Below are positions 7,775-16,256 of a stretch of 18,607 nt of DNA, piece after piece. The DNA is taken from positions 1 to 18,607 of the forward strand of contig JBMLTO010000097.1 of the NCBI GenBank assembly GCA_049239925.1. The letters run 5' to 3'. Positions within the stretch are counted from its first letter, which is position 1; each line of letters starts with the position of its first letter. The notes beneath the pieces are model-generated. The model searched no databases. It was not told where the DNA came from and saw nothing but the letters and a program-made list of their open reading frames with translations. Made by a program: the position numbers and the translations under genes. This DNA is from Legionella_A sp049239925 (GTDB lineage: Bacteria > Pseudomonadota > Gammaproteobacteria > Legionellales > Legionellaceae).

Positions 7775-8782
7775 ATGCGTTGCCTACTTTTAATAGCGTT
7801 TATTATTGTTCCAGCCATTAATTATGCGATGGAATTTCGTGCCTCAGCGCCTACACATTATGTGGTGAAATCTGGTGATACTTTATGGGATATAGCTAGT
7901 AAATATCTCGAGCACCCATGGCAATGGTCGTCATTACGGCATAGTAATCCCAACTTAAAAGATCCTAATCGACTTTATCCTGGAGACGTACTGCAATTAA
8001 AAAAGAGGGCAGGAGTGTCTTACTTAAGAGTTATTGCTAATAGGACAATTAAATTATCGCCATTGATGCGTCCAGTTCCACTTGACAATCCAATACCAAC
8101 AATTTCCTATTCAGATATCAAGCCCTTCTTGAATAGTTCCTTGGTGCTTGATGGAAATGAGTTAGCGAGTGCTCCGTATGTCCTGGCATTTAATGATGAG
8201 CATTTGTTGGGGGCAACGGGTGATGAGGTGTATGTTAATAAACTATGTCCTAGTCTGCCACCACAAGGTTCAACGTACTCTTATGCGCTTTATCGCCAGG
8301 CAGGTAGTTATCATGACCCGATGACTAAAAAATTTTTAGGCTATAAAGCCAATCTAGTTGCTTATGGCGAATATATTAAAGGCTGTAACCCGGCAACCTT
8401 GATGTTGACTGATATTACTCAGGCTGTCGAAATAAATGATCGCATCATGCCTAATAATCATCCTGATTTTGATTTATATTTTCAACCAAAATCACCGTCT
8501 GTAGTAGTTAATGGGGTTATTATTGATATTTTAGGTGATTATACTCAGGGTGCTGCTGGTTTAATTGCAGTTATTAACAAAGGAAAAAAAGATTTACTGC
8601 ACATTGGCGATGTGGTTGCTATCTATAGTAGTGTCTGCAGCAGCAGCGATTCACATTGTCGTTTACCGGTAAAACGAATTGGTGAGGCAATGATTTTTCG
8701 TGTGTTTAGCCATGCAAGCTATGCTTTGGTGTTACGCTCTGTGCGCTCAATCCATTTAATGGATAAGGTTGGCAACCCATGA
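7775..8782 (+). CDS. Exported LysM-domain peptidoglycan-binding protein
   Basis: This is the LysM protein found next to dprA in Pseudomonas and other gammaproteobacteria. Starting at 7775 gives 335 residues: a signal peptide (MRCLLLIAFIIVPAINYA), then one LysM domain with YVVKSGDTLWDIASKYLEH and the closing LYPGDVLQLKK. LysM binds N-acetylglucosamine-containing peptidoglycan, so the protein should act in the periplasm or cell wall. The remaining 230 or so residues are rich in beta-strand-like sequence and carry no catalytic motif I recognise. The longer in-frame start at 7682 is less likely because it hides the signal peptide. Its stop overlaps the dprA start in an ATGA (8779-8782). It is the first gene of the lysM-dprA-smg-topA run. 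Its exact role in this conserved position is unknown. Confidence 0.9.
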   Translation: MRCLLLIAFIIVPAINYAMEFRASAPTHYVVKSGDTLWDIASKYLEHPWQWSSLRHSNPNLKDPNRLYPGDVLQLKKRAGVSYLRVIANRTIKLSPLMRPVPLDNPIPTISYSDIKPFLNSSLVLDGNELASAPYVLAFNDEHLLGATGDEVYVNKLCPSLPPQGSTYSYALYRQAGSYHDPMTKKFLGYKANLVAYGEYIKGCNPATLMLTDITQAVEINDRIMPNNHPDFDLYFQPKSPSVVVNGVIIDILGDYTQGAAGLIAVINKGKKDLLHIGDVVAIYSSVCSSSDSHCRLPVKRIGEAMIFRVFSHASYALVLRSVRSIHLMDKVGNP

Positions 8783-9861
8783 GCAATAAACCCTATCTAT
8801 TGGCTCTAAATCGTATGCCCCATATCGGACCACGAACAATTGCTAAGTTACTCCAGGGTTGGCCAAATTTAGAGGAATTATTTCAGCTGTCTTCCGATCA
8901 GCTGCAACGCGTTGGTTTATCTGCAAGACAAGCCAGTGCGATTGCTTCATTCAATATTTCCAAAGTAGAATCAGATTTTCGTTGGCAAGAACAACCTCAT
9001 CATTCACTGGTCACTTATGGGGATGCTGATTATCCAACATTACTTAATCAAATTCCTGACCCACCACCTGTACTCTATGCTATTGGCGATCTAGCCTGTT
9101 TGCAGCGTCCGACTGTGGCGATAGTTGGCAGCCGAAAACCATCGATCATGGGGGGGAAGAATGCCCGGCGTTTCGCCGCTGATCTGGCTAGGTGTCAAAT
9201 TACAGTTGTTAGTGGTTTGGCCCTTGGTATTGATGCTGAGGCTCATAGAGGTTGTTTGCATGTCAATGGTAAAACGGTAGCGGTCATAGGGACTGGCATT
9301 GATCGTACTTATCCTAGTTGTCATCAATCACTGGCGGAAAAAATCGCTGAAGCAGGTTTATTATTAAGTGAGTTTCCCCTAGGTAGTTTACCAATTGCTG
9401 GACATTTTCCACGAAGAAATCGTATAATAAGCGGTTTATCATTAGCCACATTGGTTGTTGAAGCTGCAGTAAAAAGTGGTTCTTTAATTACGGCACAATT
9501 GGCTTTAGAACAAAATCGAGAAGTATTAGCTGTCCCTGGTTCGATTCATAATCCACTAGCAGGTGGTTGCCATCATTTGTTGAAACAAGGTGCGCGGTTG
9601 GTCGCATCCTACAAAGATATTTTGCAGGAATTACAACTAGAGTGCGTAGAATTAGCTGCGAATACAAACCAAATAGCTATTAGTCTTGCTAGCGATGATA
9701 AAAACCTAGTAAAGTGGCTGGGGTTTGATGTAGTAACAGTAGACCAAATCAGCCAGTTTAGTGGTTGGGGTATCGATAAGGTGGTTTGTCATCTAGCGGA
9801 GCTTGAATTGCAGGGGATTGTAAAAGCAGTAGCAGGCGGTTATATGAGGTGTGTGCAATGA
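8779..9861 (+). CDS. dprA: DNA-processing protein DprA (Smf)
   Basis: DprA binds incoming single-stranded DNA during natural transformation, shields it and loads RecA. The 360 residues hold an N-terminal SAM/HhH-like part (about 1-65), the Rossmann-type DprA domain (IVGSRKPS at 115-122, VSGLALGIDAEAH at 144-156, PRRNRIISGL at 211-220, SGSLITAQLALEQNR at 233-247, VPGS at 252-255) and a C-terminal winged-helix-like region (about 308-357). Everything expected of a full-length protein is there. It starts inside the lysM stop codon and ends inside the smg start codon, both as ATGA, so expression is coupled to neighbours that are not competence genes. DprA alone does not show the cell is transformable; no other com genes are visible here. 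Confidence 0.96.
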   Translation: MSNKPYLLALNRMPHIGPRTIAKLLQGWPNLEELFQLSSDQLQRVGLSARQASAIASFNISKVESDFRWQEQPHHSLVTYGDADYPTLLNQIPDPPPVLYAIGDLACLQRPTVAIVGSRKPSIMGGKNARRFAADLARCQITVVSGLALGIDAEAHRGCLHVNGKTVAVIGTGIDRTYPSCHQSLAEKIAEAGLLLSEFPLGSLPIAGHFPRRNRIISGLSLATLVVEAAVKSGSLITAQLALEQNREVLAVPGSIHNPLAGGCHHLLKQGARLVASYKDILQELQLECVELAANTNQIAISLASDDKNLVKWLGFDVVTVDQISQFSGWGIDKVVCHLAELELQGIVKAVAGGYMRCVQ

Positions 9862-10307
9862 AAGATAGTTTATTTGAAATTTTGTTGAATTTATTTGAAA
9901 AAACTTTAGTGCAGCTTAAAGAAATGCATGTATTCAATAGTGAGCATAGTCTAGAGAACAATAAAATTGATGACCCATTAGGTGCGTTTGAAAAACCTGA
10001 ATGCCATACTGAATTTTTAAAATCAGCCGATGAGCGATCTGTTCGTATTTTTAGTTATACTGAGCAGATTAAACTCACAAAGGCTAGCTATCAATTTTTG
10101 ATGCGTCTTTCTACATTAGGGATTATTGCAACAACTACATTAGAAGCAGTTATTAATCAACTGATGTGCTCAGAGTCGCGGATAGTTTCCTTGCAAGAAA
10201 CGAAATGGACTATTCGCAATGTTCTTGCTGATAGCTTAAATAGCGAGCAAATTGCATTTATTGATTTATTACTATATCCAAAAGAAGAGCAGTTTTCAGT
10301 ACACTGA
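9858..10307 (+). CDS. smg: Smg family protein (DUF494)
   Basis: Smg is a small conserved cytoplasmic protein encoded between dprA and topA in many gammaproteobacteria; its function is not established. Starting at the ATG at 9858 gives 149 residues, beginning MKDSLFEILLNLFEK as in the family. Conserved blocks follow: RIFSYTEQIKLTKASYQFLMRL in the middle and SRIVSLQETKWTIRNVL near residues 110-125. A GTG three codons upstream is in frame, but the ATG has GAGGT about 7 bases before it and forms an ATGA overlap with the dprA stop, so it is the better start. The next gene, topA, follows after 30 bases. Confidence 0.92.
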   Translation: MKDSLFEILLNLFEKTLVQLKEMHVFNSEHSLENNKIDDPLGAFEKPECHTEFLKSADERSVRIFSYTEQIKLTKASYQFLMRLSTLGIIATTTLEAVINQLMCSESRIVSLQETKWTIRNVLADSLNSEQIAFIDLLLYPKEEQFSVH

Positions 10308-10337
10308 TTATTTCTCTAGAACAAGGCCTAATTTCTT

Positions 10338-12611
10338 ATGAGCAAAAACCTAGTTATTGTAGAGTCACCGGCAAAAGCCAAAACTATTCAAAAATATTTG
10401 GGCAGCGATTATCAGGTTCTTGCGTCTTATGGGCATGTTCGCGATTTGCCTGCGAAAAAGGGGTCTGTCGATCCCCTGCAACAATTTGCTATGACCTATG
10501 CCCCTATTGAAAAAAATGCAAGGCATATTGATTCAATAGCTAAAGCGCTTAAAACAGCAGATGCATTATTATTAGCAAGCGACCCTGATCGTGAAGGCGA
10601 GGCGATTTCTTGGCATGTTTATGAATTGATGAACTCGCGCAATCTGCTAAAGGGCAAGCAAGTCCATCGGATTTTTTTTAATGAAATTACCAAAGCGGCA
10701 ATTAAAGACGCTATAGATAACCCTCGTCAAATTTCGATGGATCTTGTCAATGCACAGCAAGCACGTCGTGCATTGGATTATTTAGTTGGTTTCAATTTAT
10801 CGCCTTTGTTATGGAAAAAAGTTCGGCGAGGTTTGTCAGCTGGGCGAGTACAAAGCCCTGCGTTGCGACTGATTGTTGAGCGGGAAGAAGATATTGAACG
10901 ATTTATTTCGCAAGAATATTGGCGTATTTTAGCACAGTGTAATCATGATGGTGCTTTTTTCGAAGCTCGATTGATTGAATATCAGCATCAGAAATTACAA
11001 CAATTCACTATAACACAAGAGCAACAAGCAATCGCTTGTCAAGCTGCGCTGATAGCGGTTGCGCAAGGCGAGCTTATTGTTCAGACTGTTGATAAAAAGC
11101 AACGGAAACGCAATCCCTCACCACCGTTTATCACATCTACCTTACAGCAAGAAGCTGCTCGAAAACTTGGTTTTACAGCACGTAAAACCATGATGGTTGC
11201 TCAGCAGTTGTATGAGGGCATTGATATTGGCTCAGGGACTGTTGGTTTGATCAGCTATATGCGTACTGACTCGGTAAACCTGTCACAAGAAGCTATTGAT
11301 GACGTTCGTAGCTATATTATAGAACGATATGGACAAGGAAATTGCCCAAAATCTCCTCGAATTTTTAAAACAAAATCTAAAAATGCTCAAGAAGCGCACG
11401 AAGCAATTCGACCAACATCAATTAAGCGTACGCCCGAAATGCTCGAAGACGCATTAACAGCTGATCAGTTTAAATTGTATGCTTTAATTTGGAAGCGTAC
11501 TGTTGCCTGCCAGATGTCTGAAGCTTTAGTTGATACGGTAGCTGTTGATTTAGCTTGTGGGGTTGGCAATTTATTTCGTGCCAACGGTTCTACTATTGTG
11601 TTTCCTGGTTTTCTCACAGTTTATGAAGAAGGTAAGGATGATTTAAAAAATGATGATCAAACTGCAGTGATGCTACCAACATTGGCATTAGGGGATAAAG
11701 TTAAGCTAATTGATGTTACGCCTAATCAACATTTTACAGAACCCCCGCCTCGTTATTCTGAAGCATCATTGGTAAAGGCTCTCGAGGATTTTGATATAGG
11801 ACGTCCATCTACTTATGCGGCAATCATTCACACGTTGCAGCAGCGTGAATATGTTTTGGTTGATAAAAAAAGGTTTTTCCCCACCGATGTTGGACGTGTC
11901 GTGAGTCATTTTCTCACCACGTATTTTACTCGTTATGTCGATTATAAATTTACAGCACAGCTAGAGGATACCTTGGATGCTATTGCCCGTGGGGAAAAGG
12001 CTTGGATTCCGGTATTAAATGAATTCTGGCAACCCTTTAGCGAACAAATTCATCTGATAGACGAATCTGTACAGCGCAAAGATGTGACCAGCGAAGTCAT
12101 CGAAGAAGCTTGTCCCAAATGTGGGAAGCCATTATCTATCCGTTTGGGTAAGCGTGGTCGATTTATTGGTTGTACTGCTTACCCTGAGTGTGATTACACA
12201 CAAGATATTAGTGGTCAATCTGGCGATAAAGTTGAGCCGATGGTTGTCGACAACCGAGCATGTCCCGAATGCAAGGGGGCGTTACATATAAAGATTGGTC
12301 GTTATGGACGTTTTATTGGATGTGCAAATTACCCAGAATGCAAGTTTATCGAGCCTATTGAAAAACCCGCTGATACTGGCGTGCAGTGTCCTAAATGTTC
12401 ACAGGTAACTATCTTAAAGCGTAAATCGCGAAAAGGAAAAGTATTTTATTCCTGTGCTGCTTATCCTAAATGTGATTATGCGTTATGGAACGAGCCTATT
12501 TCAAAATCATGCCCGCAATGCAGCTGGCCTTTGTTGACTGTCAAAGAAACTAAACGAAGCGGGCGTCAAGTCATGTGTCCACAAGATAATTGTAACTATA
12601 CCGAGCAATAA
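10338..12611 (+). CDS. topA: DNA topoisomerase I (type IA)
   Basis: TopA relaxes negative supercoils by a transient 5'-phosphotyrosine break. The 757 residues begin with the TOPRIM domain: Glu9 (VIVESPAKAKTI) and the metal-binding SDPDREGEAI with Asp82, Asp84 and Glu86. The nucleophile is Tyr307 in GLISYMRTDSVNLS. The gate domains are complete through about residue 580. Four C-terminal zinc-ribbon repeats follow, starting near Cys592, Cys642, Cys684 and Cys725. The last is atypical: its second half reads CPQDNC rather than the C-x-x-YPxC pattern of the others. The E. coli enzyme is longer (865) and has further ribbon domains. This is the last gene of the lysM-dprA-smg-topA group; no clear terminator follows. 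Confidence 0.97.
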   Translation: MSKNLVIVESPAKAKTIQKYLGSDYQVLASYGHVRDLPAKKGSVDPLQQFAMTYAPIEKNARHIDSIAKALKTADALLLASDPDREGEAISWHVYELMNSRNLLKGKQVHRIFFNEITKAAIKDAIDNPRQISMDLVNAQQARRALDYLVGFNLSPLLWKKVRRGLSAGRVQSPALRLIVEREEDIERFISQEYWRILAQCNHDGAFFEARLIEYQHQKLQQFTITQEQQAIACQAALIAVAQGELIVQTVDKKQRKRNPSPPFITSTLQQEAARKLGFTARKTMMVAQQLYEGIDIGSGTVGLISYMRTDSVNLSQEAIDDVRSYIIERYGQGNCPKSPRIFKTKSKNAQEAHEAIRPTSIKRTPEMLEDALTADQFKLYALIWKRTVACQMSEALVDTVAVDLACGVGNLFRANGSTIVFPGFLTVYEEGKDDLKNDDQTAVMLPTLALGDKVKLIDVTPNQHFTEPPPRYSEASLVKALEDFDIGRPSTYAAIIHTLQQREYVLVDKKRFFPTDVGRVVSHFLTTYFTRYVDYKFTAQLEDTLDAIARGEKAWIPVLNEFWQPFSEQIHLIDESVQRKDVTSEVIEEACPKCGKPLSIRLGKRGRFIGCTAYPECDYTQDISGQSGDKVEPMVVDNRACPECKGALHIKIGRYGRFIGCANYPECKFIEPIEKPADTGVQCPKCSQVTILKRKSRKGKVFYSCAAYPKCDYALWNEPISKSCPQCSWPLLTVKETKRSGRQVMCPQDNCNYTEQ

Positions 12612-12752
12612 ATATAGATTTTTTGTAGGGTATCGATTCTTCGAGAGAGCTAGCGCGATTTATAGCTAAATTTGGATAGGATCGTCAATTTTCAATTCAG
12701 TCCGATCTCGATGATTCGCCGATGTAAACTGGAGTTTAGTTGCTGGAAATAG

Positions 12753-12767
12753 TGCATGAGACATGCA
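12753..12767. repeat. Perfect 6-bp inverted repeat upstream of idi
   Basis: TGCATG (12753-12758) and CATGCA (12762-12767) are separated by AGA. A 15-bp symmetrical site about 95 bases before the likely idi start is the right size for a dimeric repressor or activator operator. I see no other strong feature in the 250-base gap between topA and idi, and no convincing promoter to pair with it. Chance occurrence is possible. Confidence 0.35.
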
Positions 12768-12861
12768 TGGTGAGATGATCATTCTAATTTGATTAAGGTG
12801 GTTGCGATTATCTTTTGATGCTAAAATAGATGACATTTTTAGCTTACAAATATTGATGCAG

Positions 12862-13890
12862 ATGCCTAATGATTACCTGCAGTTCGAGCGACGTAAACAA
12901 GATCATATTGAGTTGGCACTTATGGATGCGAATCAAACTGCAGACTTAAATACATTGGATCAATTTGAATTGATCCATGACGCCTTACCTGATATAAATT
13001 TTTCTGAAATCAGTATATCTGGAGTTCGGTTTGGCTGCGAAGTAGACACTCCTTTTATAGTTTCATCAATGACTGCAGGCCACAGAGATGCGATTGATAT
13101 TAATCGCTCTTTGATGTCGGCCTGTGCAAACACAGGGTGGGCCATGGGTGTTGGCTCTCAGCGTCGTGACTTAACCGATCCTAAATCTGCATATGAGTGG
13201 CAACTTCTGCGACGTGATTTTCCTGGCGTAAGTTTATTCAGCAATTTAGGCATTGCTCAGCTGATTACGACGCCTGTAGATCAAGTACAGCGCTTAACTG
13301 ATATTTTGCAAGCCGATGCGCTAATTATTCATTGTAATCCTCTGCAAGAATGTATTCAGCCCGAAGGAACACCTGAATTTAAAGGTTGTTGGCAGGCGTT
13401 GGCCAAACTGGTGCGTGCTCTCCCTCTCCCGGTGGTGATTAAAGAAACGGGCTGTGGATTTTCACGGGCAACACTACAACGTTTAAATAGTATTGGGGTA
13501 GCCGCTGTGGATGTAAGTGGATTAGGGGGGACTCATTGGGGGCGAATAGAGGGTGGACGAGCTGGGGGCGATCTCTTAAGGCAAAAAGCGTCGACGACCT
13601 TTAAAAACTGGGGCATTGACACGCTTCAAAGTGTTATAAATGCTTGCAGTTTGAATCCTTGTTATGAAATATGGGGTTCAGGCGGGGTTCGCCATGGCCT
13701 GGATGCAGCAAAACTAATTGCTTTAGGCGCGACTACCATTGCATTTGCAAAGCCTATGTTAAGTGCAGCATTAGAATCAGCGGATCAAGTCATACGCTTA
13801 ATGGCATCGATAGAATACGAGCTTAAAGTTGCAATGTTCTGTACGGGCAGTCGTGTATTGGATGATTTAAAGGAGAAAGCATGTCATTAA
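12862..13890 (+). CDS. fni: Type 2 isopentenyl-diphosphate delta-isomerase (FMN-dependent)
   Basis: This enzyme interconverts isopentenyl and dimethylallyl diphosphate using reduced FMN. It shows the family's N-terminal block FERRKQDHIELAL, then PFIVSSMTAGH, MGVGSQRRDL, the HCNPLQECIQPEGTPEFKGC segment with the conserved Asn/Gln/Glu residues, VVIKETGCGFS, and the flavin-phosphate region DVSGLGGTHWGRIEGGRAG and WGSGGVRHG. The open frame extends back to a TTG at 12802, but the family start lies just before FERRK, so I place it at the ATG at 12862 (342 residues); the ATG at 12856 is equally possible. Neither has a clear ribosome-binding site. It overlaps the next gene by 10 bases. Finding it with HMG-CoA reductase indicates a mevalonate-route isoprenoid cluster, which is unusual in gammaproteobacteria outside groups such as Legionella and Coxiella. 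Confidence 0.93.
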   Translation: MPNDYLQFERRKQDHIELALMDANQTADLNTLDQFELIHDALPDINFSEISISGVRFGCEVDTPFIVSSMTAGHRDAIDINRSLMSACANTGWAMGVGSQRRDLTDPKSAYEWQLLRRDFPGVSLFSNLGIAQLITTPVDQVQRLTDILQADALIIHCNPLQECIQPEGTPEFKGCWQALAKLVRALPLPVVIKETGCGFSRATLQRLNSIGVAAVDVSGLGGTHWGRIEGGRAGGDLLRQKASTTFKNWGIDTLQSVINACSLNPCYEIWGSGGVRHGLDAAKLIALGATTIAFAKPMLSAALESADQVIRLMASIEYELKVAMFCTGSRVLDDLKEKACH

Positions 13891-15167
13891 GTGATAATGC
13901 TGGTGAGCTATTTCAAGGCTTTTCTAAGTTAACGCGTGAACAACGTTATGCTCGTTTGCTTGAGCTGGGCGCACTGACTATCGATGATATTACCTTTTTG
14001 GATCGAGGTGGCCTTCAAGATCATATATTAGCCGATAAATTAATTGAAAATGTGATTGGATATTTTCAGTTACCTCTCGGGGTTGCAACTAATTTTCGCA
14101 TTGATGGCCGTGATTACGTTATTCCTATGGCTGTCGAAGAAACATCTATTATTGCTGCGTTGTCGAAAACAGCAAAATGGGTTAGAGAATCTGGTGAGAT
14201 AACTACCCATGTAAAAGGACATGGCATTATTGGTCAGATTCAGTTAGCAACGGTGACAGATATTGCAAAGTTTGCGGCTATTTTTGCCGAAAACAAACAA
14301 TTTCTTATTGAACAACTGAATGAAGATGTTGTTGCCAGTATGGTTAGACGGGGAGGCGGAGTATACGATTTAGAGCTAAGGCATATGATACATCCTCAAG
14401 GTGGTGACATGGTTGTTATTCATTTATTAATGGATAGCTGTGATGCGATGGGTGCTAATATAATCAACCAGGCCCTAGAATATTTGAAGACTCCATTAGA
14501 ATATTTGACTGGTGAAAAAGTAACCATGTGTATTCTGTCCAACTTAAATGATCAAAAATTAACGTTTGCAAGTGTGCGTATTAATAATGTTGATCCTCAA
14601 TTAGGAATGCGTTTGCAAGAAGCATCTATTTTTGCTGAGACTGATCCTTACCGCGCAGCAACTCACAATAAAGGAATCATGAATGGGATTGATCCTGTTT
14701 TGATTGCTACAGGCAACGATTGGCGGGCTGTTGAAGCGGGTGTTCATGCCTATGCATCTAGTACAGGCCATTATCGAGGAATCAGTCATTGGCGATATCG
14801 TGATAACCAGCTCATTGGTGAATTGAGGGCACCAATTATTGTTGGAACAGTTGGAGGAGTAACATCCTTGCATCCTACTGCAAGGATGTGTTTAAGAATG
14901 CTGGGAGTTAGTTCTGCTAATGAATTGTCCAGAGTGATTGCAGCTGTTGGCCTAATACAGAACTTAGGAGCTCTTAAAGCGCTTTGTACCGAGGGTATTA
15001 TACAAGGGCATATGAAATTACATTTAGATAATTTATTAATGACTGCAGGAGCAAATGAAGAAGAAATACCTGTTCTCAAAGAGCGCTTACAGCAATCGTT
15101 AGCTATTCATAGACGTGTGAGTGTGACTCATGCAGAGGAGTTGTTGGCTGAAATAAGGCGGGCATAG
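13881..15167 (+). CDS. mvaA: Class II hydroxymethylglutaryl-CoA reductase
   Basis: HMG-CoA reductase interconverts HMG-CoA and mevalonate; class II (Pseudomonas mevalonii-like) enzymes are soluble bacterial proteins. The 428 residues show the family's start (FSKLTREQRYARLLELG), ENVIG at 56-60, and IPMAVEETSIIAA with the catalytic glutamate (Glu86 or Glu87). They also have the nucleotide-binding DAMGAN at 188-193, the catalytic Lys264 (THNKGIMNG), Asp280 (ATGND) and the C-terminal His377 (GHMKLH). All four catalytic positions are filled, so it should be active. Cofactor choice (NADH or NADPH) cannot be settled from the motifs alone. The ATG lies 5 bases after a strong AAGGAG inside the idi gene, so it is cotranscribed with idi. 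No HMG-CoA synthase is present nearby. Confidence 0.96.
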   Translation: MSLSDNAGELFQGFSKLTREQRYARLLELGALTIDDITFLDRGGLQDHILADKLIENVIGYFQLPLGVATNFRIDGRDYVIPMAVEETSIIAALSKTAKWVRESGEITTHVKGHGIIGQIQLATVTDIAKFAAIFAENKQFLIEQLNEDVVASMVRRGGGVYDLELRHMIHPQGGDMVVIHLLMDSCDAMGANIINQALEYLKTPLEYLTGEKVTMCILSNLNDQKLTFASVRINNVDPQLGMRLQEASIFAETDPYRAATHNKGIMNGIDPVLIATGNDWRAVEAGVHAYASSTGHYRGISHWRYRDNQLIGELRAPIIVGTVGGVTSLHPTARMCLRMLGVSSANELSRVIAAVGLIQNLGALKALCTEGIIQGHMKLHLDNLLMTAGANEEEIPVLKERLQQSLAIHRRVSVTHAEELLAEIRRA

Positions 15168-15176
15168 TTTATTGAT

Positions 15177-16025
15177 ATGAAATGGTCTGTTCCAGCTAAA
15201 ACATTCTTAATTGGTGAATACTTGGCCATAGAAGGCGGTCCGGCTATTCTTATAACAACCTCACCCTGTTTTAAGTTAATTAAAACTCATAATCCAGGAT
15301 TACATGGCATTCATCCTAACTCGCCAGCTGGACGATGGTGGTTTGACCATGGATTAACCAACATTGGTTTTGAATGGTTTGATCCTTATCAAGGCCAAGG
15401 TGGTTTGGGTGCATCTAGCGCACAGTTTATTGCAGTATATAAAGCCGTAGTCTCTTTAAAAGGGCAGTTGTATAATCAGCAGCAGATGTTAGAAGACTAT
15501 TTGAACTATGCTTGGCAAGGTTCAGGGTTTCGACCCAGTGGTTATGATGTATTAGCGCAATCAGGATATGGATGTGTTTATTTAAATCGGCGGCATAGTA
15601 TTGCTGAGAGCAAATCGTGGCCGTTTAGCGATCTAGCATTTATCTTGTTGCATACAGGTAAAAAATTGGCAACACATGAGCATCTACAATCATTATCAAT
15701 GCCTTCTTGTTTGAATGAATTCAACAAAGTTGCTCAGTATGCACAGGATGCTTTTTATCATTCAAAAAGCGATCAGTTTATAAGTGCCGTTAATCAATAT
15801 CATGAATTATTAGCGCATGATGGTTTAGTCGCTACTCATACGCGTGATTTGGTTGCGTTACTGAACAGGCAAGACGGTGTATTAGCTGCTAAAGGTTGTG
15901 GCGCAATGGGGGCTGACACCATTTTGCTGATAACCCATAAACAAGAGCGAGATCTGCTGGTAGTGAAGCTTAAGGACAGCATCAAGCATATTATTGCAAC
16001 CGATCAAAACGTATTTAATGGATAG
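15177..16025 (+). CDS. GHMP-family kinase, candidate mevalonate or phosphomevalonate kinase
   Basis: GHMP kinases phosphorylate small metabolites; the position directly behind HMG-CoA reductase (9-base gap) points to mevalonate or phosphomevalonate as substrate. Motif 1 is PAKTFLIGEY (6-15), the ATP loop is QGGLGASSAQF (74-84), and PSGYDVLAQ (120-128) supplies the probable catalytic Asp124. Motif 3, near the C-terminus, reads AAKGCGAMGADTILL (237-251); it departs from the usual GAGGGG and is not clearly that of textbook mevalonate kinases. At 282 residues it is shorter than the 300-330 typical of the family. The start is the only nearby ATG and has a weak ribosome-binding site. It could equally be a related, divergent sugar- or isoprenoid-type kinase; the exact step is inference. 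Confidence 0.82.
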   Translation: MKWSVPAKTFLIGEYLAIEGGPAILITTSPCFKLIKTHNPGLHGIHPNSPAGRWWFDHGLTNIGFEWFDPYQGQGGLGASSAQFIAVYKAVVSLKGQLYNQQQMLEDYLNYAWQGSGFRPSGYDVLAQSGYGCVYLNRRHSIAESKSWPFSDLAFILLHTGKKLATHEHLQSLSMPSCLNEFNKVAQYAQDAFYHSKSDQFISAVNQYHELLAHDGLVATHTRDLVALLNRQDGVLAAKGCGAMGADTILLITHKQERDLLVVKLKDSIKHIIATDQNVFNG

Positions 16026-16071
16026 ATATCAGACAGAACGCTTGTAATCAAAAATTTTCCTTGTAAAACGC

Positions 16072-16099
16072 TTGAAATTTTACCATGATCGGGTATCAT
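16072..16099 (+). promoter_or_regulatory. Predicted tRNA promoter
   Basis: TTGAAA (16072-16077) and TATCAT (16094-16099) are separated by 16 bases, placing the predicted start just upstream of the first tRNA-Lys gene at 16114. An 8-base direct repeat AACGCTTG occurs at 16037-16044 and 16067-16074, exactly 30 bases apart; its second copy overlaps the -35. The three tRNA genes downstream may be transcribed from here as one unit. Confidence 0.5.
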
Positions 16100-16113
16100 C
16101 ATTACCTTTGTGA

Positions 16114-16189
16114 GGGCCGTTAGCTCAGTTGGTAGAGCAGGAGGCTTTTAACCTCTGTGTCATAGGTTCGAATCCTATACGGCCCACCA
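16114..16189 (+). tRNA. tRNA-Lys (anticodon TTT), first copy
   Basis: The 76-base cloverleaf has a 7-bp acceptor (GGGCCGT with ACGGCCC), a D arm, an anticodon stem GGAGG/CCTCT around loop CTTTTAA with anticodon TTT at 16147-16149, a TTCGAAT T-loop, and an encoded CCA (16187-16189). It reads AAA and AAG lysine codons. It is a near-duplicate of the next tRNA gene. Confidence 0.97.
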
Positions 16190-16256
16190 TTAAAAAGTAT
16201 GAAGTAATACAGCAAATATTTATAAATTAGTGTCAATTCAACAATAGTGTCTGATA

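Noticed and set aside
12802..12861. Longer N-terminus for the isomerase from a TTG
   Set aside because: The ribosome-binding-like AAGG is only 3 bases away, and the extra 20 residues do not fit the family's start.
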